From positions 604,712-668,711 of the forward strand of contig JABAAE010000001.1 of the NCBI GenBank assembly GCA_014238905.1: a DNA stretch of 64,000 nt, given 5' to 3'. This DNA comes from Planctomycetota bacterium (GTDB lineage Bacteria; Planctomycetota; Planctomycetia; Pirellulales; Pirellulaceae). How positions within the stretch are numbered: the stretch's first letter is position 1; every line of letters begins with the position of its first letter. The position numbers and the translations under genes were made by a program. The notes beneath the pieces were generated by a model. It saw only the letters and a program-made list of their open reading frames with translations. It was not told the DNA's origin and made no database searches. Positions 19,656 through 29,401 of the stretch are shown in pieces.

Positions 19656-20651
19656 ATGAAAACCCCCCGAGCTTTCTGCTTTGCCTGTGGCATGATGGTC
19701 GCATTGATAACGATCTTGCTTTCGTCCCAGGTACATGCCCAAAAACCACGTTTCACAGACCCCAAAAACGCCGACGCAGATTTTGCTTACCAAGGCGAAT
19801 ATGTCGGTGAGGTTGGTGACCAAACGCACGGTGCCCAAATTGTAGCGCTGGGAAAAGGTCAATTTCAGGCCTACGGCTTTGCTGGCGGTCTACCCGGAGA
19901 GGGATGGGACGGCTCGGAAAAAATGGTTGTTAAGAATAAAGGTGTATTGAAAGATGGCGTCGTTGTTTTTTCCGGCAACGAGGACGTCAATGGTGATATC
20001 AAGAAAAACGTGTTGACGATTAGAACTCCAGAAGGAGAAAAGCTGGGGGAGTTGAAGAAGGTAATCCGCAAAAGTAAAACGCTGGGCCAAGCGCCACCCA
20101 GCGGGGCGAAAGTTCTTTTCGACGGCAGCAGTGTTGCTGGCTGGAAAAACGGCAAGATGTCCAAAGAGGGCCTTTTAATGGCCGGAACAACCAGCCAACA
20201 GACGTTTGGTAGCCACAAGGTTCATATCGAATTCCTGTTACCCTACATGCCACAAGACCGGGGCCAAGGTCGGGGAAATAGCGGTATTTATGTTCAGGGT
20301 CGTTACGAGGTCCAGATGTTGGACTCCTTTGGGCTGGAAGGCAAAATGAATGAATGTGGGGGAATCTATTCTGTCTCGGGTGTCAAACCCAATATGTGTT
20401 TTCCACCCCTTTCCTGGCAGACTTACGACATCGACTATACGGCTCCCAAGTACGAGGGTGACAAGCTGGTCGAGAATCCACGCATCACCGTGATGCATAA
20501 CGGAGTCAAAATACATGACGATGTGGAACTGCCGGGAAACAGAAACACGACCGCTGCGCCACTCAAAGCGGGTAACACCAAGGGACCGGTCTACCTTCAG
20601 AATCATGGCTGCCCGGTTCATTACCGCAATATCTGGGTTGTCGAGAAATAG
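19656..20651 (+). CDS. Secreted DUF1080 (3-keto-disaccharide hydrolase-like) protein
   Basis: Exported protein of about 331 residues. ATG 19656 has AAGGA 6 bases upstream and gives a standard signal peptide (hydrophobic ACGMMVALITILLSS, likely cut after VHA). An earlier in-frame start at 19602 would place 18 polar residues before it. The C-terminal two thirds show the DUF1080 concanavalin-like pattern: VLFDGSSVAGWKNGKM, RGNSGIYVQGRYEVQMLDSF, YDIDYTAP and GPVYLQNHGCPVHYRNIWV. DUF1080 proteins in planctomycetes are linked to sugar (3-keto-glycoside) degradation. Residues ~25-135 form a separate small domain common to this subgroup. Confidence 0.85.
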   Translation: MKTPRAFCFACGMMVALITILLSSQVHAQKPRFTDPKNADADFAYQGEYVGEVGDQTHGAQIVALGKGQFQAYGFAGGLPGEGWDGSEKMVVKNKGVLKDGVVVFSGNEDVNGDIKKNVLTIRTPEGEKLGELKKVIRKSKTLGQAPPSGAKVLFDGSSVAGWKNGKMSKEGLLMAGTTSQQTFGSHKVHIEFLLPYMPQDRGQGRGNSGIYVQGRYEVQMLDSFGLEGKMNECGGIYSVSGVKPNMCFPPLSWQTYDIDYTAPKYEGDKLVENPRITVMHNGVKIHDDVELPGNRNTTAAPLKAGNTKGPVYLQNHGCPVHYRNIWVVEK

Positions 20652-20724
20652 ATTGTTTACAGAAGAACCCAGTTCATTGAATTCATCAAAAATCGATTCG
20701 GAATCAAATTTAAAGTCGTTTCCG

Positions 20725-20994
20725 ATGAAATTTGAATTCTACGGAATCCCGCGGCTTCGAGCAGGAGTCGCGGAATTCGTTGTCAACCTGCCCGAAGAAG
20801 ACCATCGACTGGGAACCGCCCTTCAATTAGTGAGGATGGAGCTCCCCCAATTCGATGGTCATTGTTTTGACGGGGACAGACTGCGAACCGAATTCATCAT
20901 CAATATATCGGGAAAACATTTCACGCGAGAGTTGGATTATTCGTTGGAGCCCAGTGACACCGTTTTGATTTTTTCCAGTGACGCCGGCGGCTAG
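20725..20994 (+). CDS. MoaD/ThiS-like beta-grasp sulfur-carrier-like protein
   Basis: An 89-residue protein starting MKFEFYGIPRLRAGVAEFVV and ending SDTVLIFSSDAGG. Small size, an N-terminal beta strand pair, a late 'DTVLIF' strand and a free C-terminal Gly-Gly match MoaD/ThiS ubiquitin-like sulfur carriers. The Gly-Gly tail would be adenylated and thiocarboxylated by a ThiF/MoeB-type enzyme. It lies 73 bp after the DUF1080 gene and is not next to any thi or moa genes, so the recipient pathway is unknown. The start has only a weak ribosome-binding site. Confidence 0.7.
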   Translation: MKFEFYGIPRLRAGVAEFVVNLPEEDHRLGTALQLVRMELPQFDGHCFDGDRLRTEFIINISGKHFTRELDYSLEPSDTVLIFSSDAGG

Positions 20995-21198
20995 ATCCGG
21001 CTGCCGGCCTCATTGTTTCGAGTTCCGAATCATCAAGCATGGCAGCTCCCCGGCTTCTTTCCGGATGTTAAAAACAGTTGAAGCATCATTTCAACCGGAA
21101 TTGATCTGACGTTCATCAGGATGGATTTTTCATCTTCAATTGACAGGTTACGATAAGGCAGTTCAATCAGGTTTTTACCATCACCGTTTATTGAATTT

Positions 21199-23856
21199 GT
21201 GAATCGCAAACCCTATTGCTGTTTTATATTTTTACTGATTCCGGTCGGGATTTTTTTTCTTCCGTTAATTCTTAACGACCAGACGTTTGCTTATCGGGAT
21301 TCCGGCCGATTTTATTTCCGGCAATTTCAATGGAATCAGTCCCAATGGCAGAAGGGTCAGATCCCTCTCTGGAATCCACAGGAAAACCTGGGTACCGCAG
21401 TTGTCGCAGACGGTAGTTCGAGCGTGTTCTACCCAGCCCAAATCCTGTTTCTTGTGCCCGGGATCAAGTACTCAATTGCATTTACGCTTTACGGTGCAAT
21501 CCATGTTTATCTCGCCTCGGTTGGCGCATTTTTATTGGCCAGGGAAATCGGATGTGACCGCCGGGTTTCGGTTTTTGTGGCGGTTTCTTACTCACTTTGT
21601 GGAAGCGTCATTTTCCAGACGTGTAATCTGGTTTTTCTGGTCGGTGCGGGCTGGTTGCCATGGGGAGTGATGTTTGCGTTGAAAACGACGCAACGGGCTA
21701 ATTGGTGGTCGATTTCCGGGCTCAGTTTTAGCTTGGCGCTACCTGTTTTGGGAGGTGATCCGCAAGCAGCCTACCACATCGGCATCATCGCATTACTAAT
21801 CATGGGCACCAAATGGTGGGGTCGATCACATGATCAACGGACTTCATTTGCTTTGGGAAAGAGCTTCATCGGTCTGAGTGCGGCGGTAACGCTGGCGGTG
21901 GCCATCGCTGCGATCCAGGTGCTCCCAACCTGGGAGCAATCCAATCGAAGTACGCGCTCCTATTTTGATAATCCCAGAACGATTTATGAAGCGGCACAGG
22001 GCAGTTTTTTAAAGTCGGGCAGTTTTTTAAAGTCGGGCAGTTTTTCAAAGTCGGCAAGCGGTATTTTTGGACATCCTGTCGCTGGGACACACCACGATCA
22101 TCTGTACCAGTTTAGCCAGGCGCCTTGGTCCATGATCGAGTTGCTTTGGCCCAACATCAGTGGAAAACTGGCTCCGACTCACCAAAGATGGAGTGATTAT
22201 ATCCCTGCCGGAGGACGGGTGTGGACACCATCAATTTATTGCGGCTTGGTTCCACTGTTGTTCTTTGCGGCGGCTTGGTTCCGCAAGTCAGGTCCAAAGT
22301 GGACTCCGAAATGGTTGAAGCTGACATTTTTGATCTTTGCATTAGGGTCTTTTGGTTGGTTTGGGTTCGGCTGGATCTGGCATGAGTTGGTACACGCATT
22401 CGGGATGGATGCAACGAAACAGGTCGTTGGAGCTCCCGTCGGCGGTGTTTACTGGTTCTTTGCCACGATGTTGCCGGGTTACGTCAACTTTCGATATCCC
22501 GCCAAGCTTTTTGTCGTCGCTTCCCTGTTTTTGTGTCTGATAGGTGGCCGCGAGCTTCAAACCCGATTGCAACAAAATCAACTGGATCAATTTCGTGGAT
22601 ATCTGACCGGGGTGTTTTGCATCACAGCGACCCTTTTTGTAGCGCTTTGGTTTTCTTCATCCTTGATCAATGACCTGTTTAGGGAATTCCGTCCAATGAG
22701 TGAGTTCGGACCATTTGATTCCAAACGCGCGTGGGCCGGCATTGTCATGTCGTTGGGCCAAACCGCCATTTTTTCCATCGTTTTACTTTTCATTTTGAAT
22801 CAGGGTTTTTCTCCCATTTTCCTGCTTAACGGGATCATCCTGATCACGGTGATCGATATTTCAATGGCTAATCAACCTCTCGTGCTCACGGCTCATTCCA
22901 GTGAATGGAATCGATCCCCGGTGGTGGCCAATCATTTGAATGCGATTACGCCAAAAAGACCGGTTCGGGTTTACCGAACAGATCCGATGACTTGGTCGGC
23001 CCGGGGTGACTGGTTGAATGAACGTAGCGGCAGTCGCGTTTCCCAAATTGTCCTCTGGGAAAACGAAACACTAATTCCAAAACACCATCTCCCAACGGGT
23101 CTCCAGATGGTGGAGTCATTCCGTTCCATTGAGCCATTGGATTACGCATTGCTCATGGGGTTCAGTAAAGGGCTAAGGGGTATTTCCACCAATGATTCAG
23201 CCAACGTTCAACTAGCGCCGAATCCAATTATTCTTGGCATGCTCTCTTGCGAGTATCTGTTGCTTCCAAATTGGGGCAGACCGAATATTCCAAAAGAAAC
23301 CATCTTGGATTTGCCGACCAAGTCCAACCTGCAGGTTATACGGAACCCTTATTGGCAACCCCGATTCAGAATCGCTCACCAAATCCTGAATGTGGCTGGG
23401 CAAGAGGGGGTTCCACCGGCAGGGGAATCTTTGTTTACGGGATTAGGTGATGATCCGACGCTAGTTTTAGGAAATCCAAACATGGCTTTGGTGGAGTCCA
23501 CCGGCCCACCAGGGCAAGTCACCGTTGGCTCACCCGGGGGGGATAAAATCGAGGTCTTAAGGGAGTCCGAAACGCTGGTAGAACTGAAAATTGAAACTGA
23601 TGGAGGGATGTTGGTCATGGCCGATGCGTTTGACTCAGATTGGGTGGCTGAGAGGGTGGATGGACATCAAAACGTGGAACAAGTCTCGATGCGCAAAATC
23701 AATTTTGTGTTGCGAGGAGTCGAGCTGGAAAGCGGAGCTCAAACGATCCGGTTCCGATACCGTCCACGACAGGTTTATCGAGGATTGTTGATCAGCGCGC
23801 TGGGCCTCTTGTCGACAATCGGATTGACGGTCTGGAATTTACGAAGAAAACCGTAG
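21199..23856 (+). CDS. YfhO-like multi-spanning membrane protein
   Basis: Large integral membrane protein (885 residues) with about a dozen hydrophobic segments, then a soluble C-terminal part of about 270 residues and a final helix (LLISALGLLSTIGLTVW). The opening, an N-terminal helix followed by AYRDSGRFYFRQFQWNQSQWQKGQIPLWNP and GGDPQAAY, matches the YfhO/GT-C-like family, which acts in glycosylation of lipoteichoic acid in Firmicutes. Here it is probably a cell-surface glycosylation protein of unknown substrate. The start is GTG 21199 with no strong Shine-Dalgarno. It contains an in-frame 18-bp triplication (GSFLKS repeats, about residues 268-285) in a loop. Confidence 0.75.
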   Translation: MNRKPYCCFIFLLIPVGIFFLPLILNDQTFAYRDSGRFYFRQFQWNQSQWQKGQIPLWNPQENLGTAVVADGSSSVFYPAQILFLVPGIKYSIAFTLYGAIHVYLASVGAFLLAREIGCDRRVSVFVAVSYSLCGSVIFQTCNLVFLVGAGWLPWGVMFALKTTQRANWWSISGLSFSLALPVLGGDPQAAYHIGIIALLIMGTKWWGRSHDQRTSFALGKSFIGLSAAVTLAVAIAAIQVLPTWEQSNRSTRSYFDNPRTIYEAAQGSFLKSGSFLKSGSFSKSASGIFGHPVAGTHHDHLYQFSQAPWSMIELLWPNISGKLAPTHQRWSDYIPAGGRVWTPSIYCGLVPLLFFAAAWFRKSGPKWTPKWLKLTFLIFALGSFGWFGFGWIWHELVHAFGMDATKQVVGAPVGGVYWFFATMLPGYVNFRYPAKLFVVASLFLCLIGGRELQTRLQQNQLDQFRGYLTGVFCITATLFVALWFSSSLINDLFREFRPMSEFGPFDSKRAWAGIVMSLGQTAIFSIVLLFILNQGFSPIFLLNGIILITVIDISMANQPLVLTAHSSEWNRSPVVANHLNAITPKRPVRVYRTDPMTWSARGDWLNERSGSRVSQIVLWENETLIPKHHLPTGLQMVESFRSIEPLDYALLMGFSKGLRGISTNDSANVQLAPNPIILGMLSCEYLLLPNWGRPNIPKETILDLPTKSNLQVIRNPYWQPRFRIAHQILNVAGQEGVPPAGESLFTGLGDDPTLVLGNPNMALVESTGPPGQVTVGSPGGDKIEVLRESETLVELKIETDGGMLVMADAFDSDWVAERVDGHQNVEQVSMRKINFVLRGVELESGAQTIRFRYRPRQVYRGLLISALGLLSTIGLTVWNLRRKP
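21999..22052. repeat. 18-bp tandem triplication inside coding sequence
   Basis: GGGCAGTTTTTTAAAGTC occurs twice exactly and a third time with one T-to-C change. Being 18 bp it keeps the frame and encodes GSFLKS-GSFLKS-GSFSKS in a predicted loop of the YfhO-like protein. Confidence 0.95.
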
Positions 23857-23978
23857 AAAAAACTGTTTGTTATTTAGGCAGTCTCCGAAGTTAATAAGAC
23901 ATCTGTTCAGCCCGAACCGGAGACAATAGTCTTTATTTTTATCCAATCGACTCCAACTGATCGCCGATCCTAAATCCA

Positions 23979-25952
23979 ATGAGCCTGATCTCAGAAATCA
24001 AGTGTCGTTTCGAAGACGTCCTTTCGCATTACCATGACGATGTGGCCAAGTTGCTTGATATGCTCAAGCCATCCCAAGACGAGAAGTTTGGTGATTACCA
24101 ACTGAATTGCGCGATGGCTCTGGGAAAGCAGCTCCGCAGGCCACCGCGCGAAGTCGCGACAGAGATTCTCGAGAAAGTGAATCTCGAAGGGATTTGTGAA
24201 AAAATGGAGGTTGCCGGTCCAGGGTTTATTAATCTCACGCTGGATCAACGATTTGTCGTCGCCGAGGTCAAGAAAGCGATCGCCGATAATCGATTGGGCG
24301 TTCAGGCTGCCAGCGAACCCAAAACCGTCGTTATTGATTTTTCCAGCCCCAACGTTGCCAAGCCGATGCACGTGGGGCACATTCGCTCGACGGTTATAGG
24401 CGATTCGCTTTGCCGGGTTTTGCGATTTCTTGGCCATCAAGTCATTACCGACAATCACTTGGGCGATTGGGGAACCCAATTCGGGATGATCATTTATGGA
24501 TATAAGCATTTTTCCAATAGTGAAGATTATCAAACAAATCCGGTGCCTGAGTTGTCACGAATCTATCGTTACGTCCGTCGGTTGATGGACTATTTTGAAA
24601 AACAGGGCCAGCGTCCTAAACTTCAAAACGAGCACAAGGCCCTCACTCTGAAACTGGAAGAACTGAATTCAGCAGAGGCCAAGGATGCAAAGGAGGAAAA
24701 AAAACAGGCCAAAAGTATTAGAAGTTTAAGGAACAAAATCGCTGCCACCGAGAGCATGACCGTTGCACTGGAGGAGTATTTTTCTCTTGTTCAGGACGAT
24801 GCCGATTTTCAGCTGGATGTGAAAGAACATCAGAACATAGCGACCGCCGTCTTGGAGGAAACTGCCCGACTGCACGAAGGCGACTCGGAGAACACGTCAC
24901 TTTGGCAGCAATTCATGCCGCATTGCCGCGAAGAAATTCAACGAATCTACTCGCGCCTTAACATCGAGTTCGACCACGAATTTGGTGAAAGTCATTACCA
25001 CTCGATGTTGCAGGGGATTGTTGATGAATTCAAGGAGAACCATCTGGCAGAGGAAAGCGAGGGGGCCCTCTGTGTTTTCCTGGATGGTTTTGAAGCCCCA
25101 ATGATCATTCAGAAAAGGGATGGAGCATTTCTGTATTCGACGACGGATCTGGCCACGATCCGATTTCGGATGAAAACCTGGGATCCAGACCTTGTTTTGT
25201 ATGTGGTGGACCATCGACAAAGCGATCACTTTGAAAAACTCTTCTCGGCCGCGAAAAAATGGGGATACACCGAACCTCGTTTTTTCCAAGTCAGTTTTGG
25301 AACGGTAATGGGTGAGGACGGCAAGCCTTACAAGACCCGATCGGGAGATACGGTCGGACTGGAGGGATTGTTGGACCATGCAGTCGAGGAAGCCCATCGA
25401 CTGGTCCAGGGTGTCAACCAAAAACGGAAGCCAGAAGATCAGCTCTCCAAGGATGAGTGCTTTGATGTGGCAAATGTGGTCGGTTTGGGAGGATTAAAAT
25501 ATGCAGATCTTTCACAGCATCGAGGGAGCGATTACGTTTTCAGCTACGAGAAGATGTTGGCTTTGAAGGGAGACACAGCCCCCTATGTCCAGTATTCGTA
25601 CGCGCGGGTTCACGGAATTTTTCGGAAGGGAAAATTTGATCCGAACCAGCGAACCGAGGAGTTGGTTTCAAATCTGAATCTGGAGGCGATTGCGGAGCGT
25701 GCTCTGGCTATCAAATTGTTGCGATTCGAAGAAGCCCTTCAAGAGGTGTTGATCGAGTACAAGCCGAATATCTTGACCAACTATCTTTTTGAGCTTTCGC
25801 AGCAGTTCGCGGTCTTTTTTGAACAATGCCCCGTGTTGAAAGCCGATACCGAGCAACAGAAACAAAGCAGGTTTTTATTGTGCGATCTCACGGCTCGGAC
25901 GATCGAAAAAGGGCTCTCCCTTTTGGGGATTGAGGTACGCAAAAAAATGTAG
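23979..25952 (+). CDS. argS: Arginyl-tRNA synthetase
   Basis: Class I synthetase charging tRNA-Arg, 657 residues, longer than the common ~560-580. The N-terminal Arg-tRNA-synthetase additional domain shows EKFGDYQLNCAMALGK. The HIGH signature is present as SSPNVAKPMHVGHIRSTVIGDSL (about 122-144). SQHRGSDYVFSYEKML and the anticodon-binding domain end in GLSLLGIEVRKKM. An extra, highly charged segment rich in K/E (about 205-290, including EAKDAKEEKKQAKSIRSLR) looks like a coiled-coil insertion in the catalytic domain. No clear Shine-Dalgarno precedes ATG 23979. Confidence 0.96.
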   Translation: MSLISEIKCRFEDVLSHYHDDVAKLLDMLKPSQDEKFGDYQLNCAMALGKQLRRPPREVATEILEKVNLEGICEKMEVAGPGFINLTLDQRFVVAEVKKAIADNRLGVQAASEPKTVVIDFSSPNVAKPMHVGHIRSTVIGDSLCRVLRFLGHQVITDNHLGDWGTQFGMIIYGYKHFSNSEDYQTNPVPELSRIYRYVRRLMDYFEKQGQRPKLQNEHKALTLKLEELNSAEAKDAKEEKKQAKSIRSLRNKIAATESMTVALEEYFSLVQDDADFQLDVKEHQNIATAVLEETARLHEGDSENTSLWQQFMPHCREEIQRIYSRLNIEFDHEFGESHYHSMLQGIVDEFKENHLAEESEGALCVFLDGFEAPMIIQKRDGAFLYSTTDLATIRFRMKTWDPDLVLYVVDHRQSDHFEKLFSAAKKWGYTEPRFFQVSFGTVMGEDGKPYKTRSGDTVGLEGLLDHAVEEAHRLVQGVNQKRKPEDQLSKDECFDVANVVGLGGLKYADLSQHRGSDYVFSYEKMLALKGDTAPYVQYSYARVHGIFRKGKFDPNQRTEELVSNLNLEAIAERALAIKLLRFEEALQEVLIEYKPNILTNYLFELSQQFAVFFEQCPVLKADTEQQKQSRFLLCDLTARTIEKGLSLLGIEVRKKM

Positions 25953-25996
25953 GCTTTGTCCAGCATTCGTTGTCGGGTCTACTGGAATGGAAGAGG

Positions 25997-28054
25997 TCAT
26001 TTGACTTTCCAGAATTCGTCAAAAAAATCCGCCGCTCTGGGAATTCCGGGGAATCGGTATATCGAGTCATTCGGTTTTGGTTTGGAAACGATATCGACCA
26101 AGGCCCAGTCAGGTAACTTCGGCACTTGCCGGGCATTGTTCAGATAGGCGTATTCCCGGTACGTAAAACCACTGTTAATGACAATATACTTTTCTGGATT
26201 GAGTGGATTAGGGTAAACCATAATCGCAGCGTGTCGTTTTGGGTCCAAATCGGTGTGCCCGATTCGCAAGGTTTCTGCATTCCATTCCAACGGTAAATCG
26301 GCAATGACTTTCTTTAGTATTTGGTTTGACGAGGTATCGCCCCAAAGAATCAGGTTGTGATTGGCAATGTCGTCGTCGGTGACGTCGACATCCTGCTTGG
26401 TTCGGGCATGCCCGCGAAAATGTTGTCGCCATTGCTGGACAGCCCGATCCTGTTCACGGTCAACCCATCCCCCGATCGTTTTATTAAGTGGCAAACCGGT
26501 TGGGGTCACCATCAGGAAGCTACTCATGAAAGCATCATCAATAGGTCCTTGTAGTCCACTTTTCTTAACCAAGCCAACGGAGATTCGAGGCCCTGGAACC
26601 CATTTTTTTCCATCGAAGTGAATTTGGAATTCCCATGACCGATCCGATTGAACGTTGGGAGCTGCCATGGGAATCGAGTTGATCTCCAGAGAAACCGGTT
26701 GGGTAAGCTCAAAGGGTGCGGTGCCTGAGGGCATCCGGAAATGGAACCCGGTAATTCCACTGCACTGGATTTGTAACAAGTTGCCTTTGACCTGGGCCAT
26801 CACTTGAGATGGTTCCCAGTGTTGCTCGATAGAATCGATTGATAGCCAGTATTGCCGATTGTATTTAAGAGTATGCGTCAGTTTGTGAATTGTTTTTGGG
26901 GACCTTTGATTTCCTTCTTCTGCCAGGCTCGCCATCCGCTTGCCGATTTCTTTTTGGGTGTCGATGTGAATCCGGTGACCGGTTTTCGGGCCAATCAAAT
27001 GAACCAGGGAAATGCCTTCTTTGGCAAGCGCATTTTCCATCACATCAGCGGCCTGTTTTTGAATATCATTTTCCCCGCTGTAGGCGATAGTAGGAACATG
27101 ATAAAAATTGATTGCGCTATCGTCGGCATCGTACCATCTCCATAGTTTTTCTTCCCACGGATAAGGTTTTAGAGTCTCCTTTTGAAATGACTTTAGAAAT
27201 TCTGGCGTTTCCGAAAAACCTGCACCCGGATTGGCGGCAAACCAGCGGTCAGCGTATAGAAAAGCAAATTGCCAGCACGCAGCACCACCCATGGAAAAAC
27301 CGCGGACACTGATTCGATTTTTGTCGATTTGATAATTCGCGGACGCATGGGCGAGGCTCTCCAGAACATCAACCTCGCCGGCGAATTTAAACGCGTTGGA
27401 GTATCGCCCATAAGGGTGCAAAACAATGGTATTTTCTGGTTGATAATATCCAGCGTTGGTGGCGCGCTGATGAATAAAATTTGTTTCGCTGAGGGTCTCT
27501 CCGCGGCCGTGAAACCAGATATCTAATCGCAACTTATTGGAGGATTCAGGCTGGTAAGTTTCGGGAATGACAAGACCATAGGGTTGAACCGTATCGTCCA
27601 ATTCGGACCGAAAACCGCGGACGACCAGTCCTGTTTGATCAAGCCATGGGGCCTGTCCGGCTAGAAGGTGTTTGGCGCGCTGCTGCCCAACTTCCAATAA
27701 ACGGATGGCTCTTTTAACTTCGCCGGGATTAAAAAACTCCTGATAGTCGAGGTTGTCGCGGACGGCCCGGTAATAGATTTCCACGTCGGGAAGCAGAGAA
27801 GAGATTCTGGTAGGGGAACGCTGCAGAGCCTCAATTTGCGTCTTCAGAATTGCCAGACCATTTTCCAACTGTCGTTGATCCTCTTCAGCAACCACAACTC
27901 CCAAGCGGGGTATGCGTCTTACCCGGTCAGGATGATTGTCCTTTTCTCCATCGGCGTAAACCGAAGGAACCAACGCCCCAGTTAGAACAAGGCCGAGCAG
28001 AATAATAGAAGGGAATGAACAGCGGGCCAACTTGCCAGGGATTCTTGAGCACAT
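25997..28054 (-). CDS. Secreted alpha/beta-hydrolase (prolyl-oligopeptidase/PHB-depolymerase-like)
   Basis: Exported protein of 685 residues from ATG 28054, chosen because it gives a clean signal peptide (PSIILLGLVLTGALVPSVYA); the frame is open 48 codons further. Residues ~40-140 are a planctomycete-specific helical region. The hydrolase core has RLDIWFHGRGE (oxyanion side), the nucleophile Ser254 in RGFSMGGAAC and a likely catalytic His in KTGHRIHID. The C-terminal ~300 residues form a separate domain found with this family. Probably a carboxyl- or glycan-ester hydrolase; substrate unknown. It is convergent with argS. Confidence 0.75.
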   Translation of the reverse strand: MCSRIPGKLARCSFPSIILLGLVLTGALVPSVYADGEKDNHPDRVRRIPRLGVVVAEEDQRQLENGLAILKTQIEALQRSPTRISSLLPDVEIYYRAVRDNLDYQEFFNPGEVKRAIRLLEVGQQRAKHLLAGQAPWLDQTGLVVRGFRSELDDTVQPYGLVIPETYQPESSNKLRLDIWFHGRGETLSETNFIHQRATNAGYYQPENTIVLHPYGRYSNAFKFAGEVDVLESLAHASANYQIDKNRISVRGFSMGGAACWQFAFLYADRWFAANPGAGFSETPEFLKSFQKETLKPYPWEEKLWRWYDADDSAINFYHVPTIAYSGENDIQKQAADVMENALAKEGISLVHLIGPKTGHRIHIDTQKEIGKRMASLAEEGNQRSPKTIHKLTHTLKYNRQYWLSIDSIEQHWEPSQVMAQVKGNLLQIQCSGITGFHFRMPSGTAPFELTQPVSLEINSIPMAAPNVQSDRSWEFQIHFDGKKWVPGPRISVGLVKKSGLQGPIDDAFMSSFLMVTPTGLPLNKTIGGWVDREQDRAVQQWRQHFRGHARTKQDVDVTDDDIANHNLILWGDTSSNQILKKVIADLPLEWNAETLRIGHTDLDPKRHAAIMVYPNPLNPEKYIVINSGFTYREYAYLNNARQVPKLPDWALVDIVSKPKPNDSIYRFPGIPRAADFFDEFWKVK

Positions 28055-28195
28055 GAAAAAAATCGAATCAACGTCTAGGTGGAGGGATAGGAACAACGAC
28101 TGGTCGGTAGATTTTAACATAAACAGAGTAACAGCCCCGCGCGTCGATTGACCGGTGTTCGCGTAGCCGAAGGTGGCATTGAAATCGAATTGGCG

Positions 28196-28229
28196 CATGA
28201 AAAAGAGCCGGCATGCAGCCGGCTCTTTT
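28196..28229 (-). terminator. Rho-independent terminator of the Skp-like gene
   Basis: A perfect 12-bp stem, AAAAGAGCCGGC (28201-28212) with GCCGGCTCTTTT (28218-28229), and a 5-nt loop. On the minus strand the right side continues into a T5 run, 24 bp after the stop of the Skp-like gene. Confidence 0.9.
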
Positions 28230-28252
28230 CAAGTGAGAGAAAATTCCTAGGA

Positions 28253-28861
28253 CTATTTTAGGTTGGGGCCGTTTTGAATCCCAGCTTGTGCAGAACTTTT
28301 GGCGACCTCTTTGATAATCAGATCTGTCAAATCCAGTTGTTCCTGGTAGACGATGAATCGATTGACGCCGCTGGAAACAGAAGCTCGATTGGATTTGTCG
28401 ATATTACTGCTATCGAACCTCAGGACCAATGAGATGTTGTTGGCTTTGGCAAAACCGGCAACCAGATTTTGAACTTCCAAATAGGTGTTGTAGTAGAGTT
28501 TGGCTTCCTTATCCATGAACTCCCGCTCGGTTTGCGAAGTCGTTATTTTCAGATCTGCTTCTTGTCGAGCAAGCGTCTCTTCGGCTTTCTTAAATTCCGC
28601 GGAGCCTATTTTAAGTTCTTGCGGTAAATTCTGCCGCCGCTTGGTCAAATCGGTGACCTGATCGCGAACAGATTTCTGGAAACCGCCCACTTCATTTTTC
28701 AAGGCGTTCATCTTGGCTTTAAAGGTGGGATGGTTCTCAAAAACCTTGGCGACGTCCAATACCGTCACAAGGCCGGGAGCCTTTCCCTGTTGAGCGTTGA
28801 GTCCGGTCCCTAGAACCAGCAGGCAAAAAAAAGCTGGCGTAACTATGTTTAATGATTTCAC
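28253..28861 (-). CDS. OmpH/Skp-family periplasmic chaperone
   Basis: Exported 202-residue protein. A signal peptide is visible (MKSLNIVTPAFFCLLVLGTGLNAQ). It is followed by LVTVLDVAKVFENHPTFKAKMNALK, a long charged coiled-coil (about 50-130) and the C-terminal NISLVLRFDSSNID and VNRFIVYQEQLDLTDLIIKEV, as in the OmpH/Skp family. These proteins hold unfolded outer-membrane proteins in the periplasm. The start is GTG 28861 with an excellent AAGGAGG 10 bases upstream. It is a single gene ended by its own hairpin terminator; no bamA or lpxD is adjacent. Confidence 0.88.
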   Translation of the reverse strand: MKSLNIVTPAFFCLLVLGTGLNAQQGKAPGLVTVLDVAKVFENHPTFKAKMNALKNEVGGFQKSVRDQVTDLTKRRQNLPQELKIGSAEFKKAEETLARQEADLKITTSQTEREFMDKEAKLYYNTYLEVQNLVAGFAKANNISLVLRFDSSNIDKSNRASVSSGVNRFIVYQEQLDLTDLIIKEVAKSSAQAGIQNGPNLK

Positions 28862-29401
28862 AGGTTCGATTCCTCCTTGAATCCGTTTATTGTCGAGTAT
28901 TCCTTTTCAAGATCTCGAAGTGTTGATTCCGTCATGCAACAGACTTTGGGTTGCAATGGAAAGCGTTAAATCAGCTGGATTTTCTGTCCGTGTCACCTAA
29001 TCCCTCTTTCGCTGAGAGGACAGGGAAGCCAAATGACACTTTCCTAATTACCTTACGAAGTAAAACCTATACTCCATTCAGTTTTTCACTGCAATACAAA
29101 TTGTGCCCGTCCCAGCCCAGGCAAAGTTTTCCAGCCGATTGAATTAGCGAATCGTGTGCCAAACGCTGGCCGGCAAGAAAAGATTGGTTTTCGGTAACTC
29201 CGGTTGAAAACCGTACATCATTGGAGCAGGAATTGCAGTTTTTACAAATCCAACATCCTTGCTACCAAACGAACCGCTAGCAAAGTTTCGCTCGGGGTGA
29301 CGGCCCAAGCAAAGGATGCAGGCTACCGATCTCTAAACGACAGGTTTCATTGCCGACCTGTTTTTTCAGTGACACCTGTTTTTTCAGTGACACCTGTTTT
29401 T
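28862..29401. other. Spacer with tandem repeats
   Basis: About 540 bp between two minus-strand genes. No convincing gene was seen. It holds the skp-like gene's Shine-Dalgarno at its left end, a possible hairpin (CCTCT/AGAGG within 28990-29025) and most of the 18-bp triplication at its right end. Confidence 0.4.

Noticed and set aside
23880..23922. GTCTCCG...CGGAGAC inverted repeat before argS
   Set aside because: The loop is about 30 nt and no T-run directly follows; too weak to call a terminator or riboswitch.
28861..28875. GGTTCGATTCC, resembling a tRNA T-arm
   Set aside because: No pairing arms, acceptor stem or anticodon loop are near it; the region is the Shine-Dalgarno of the Skp-like gene read in reverse.
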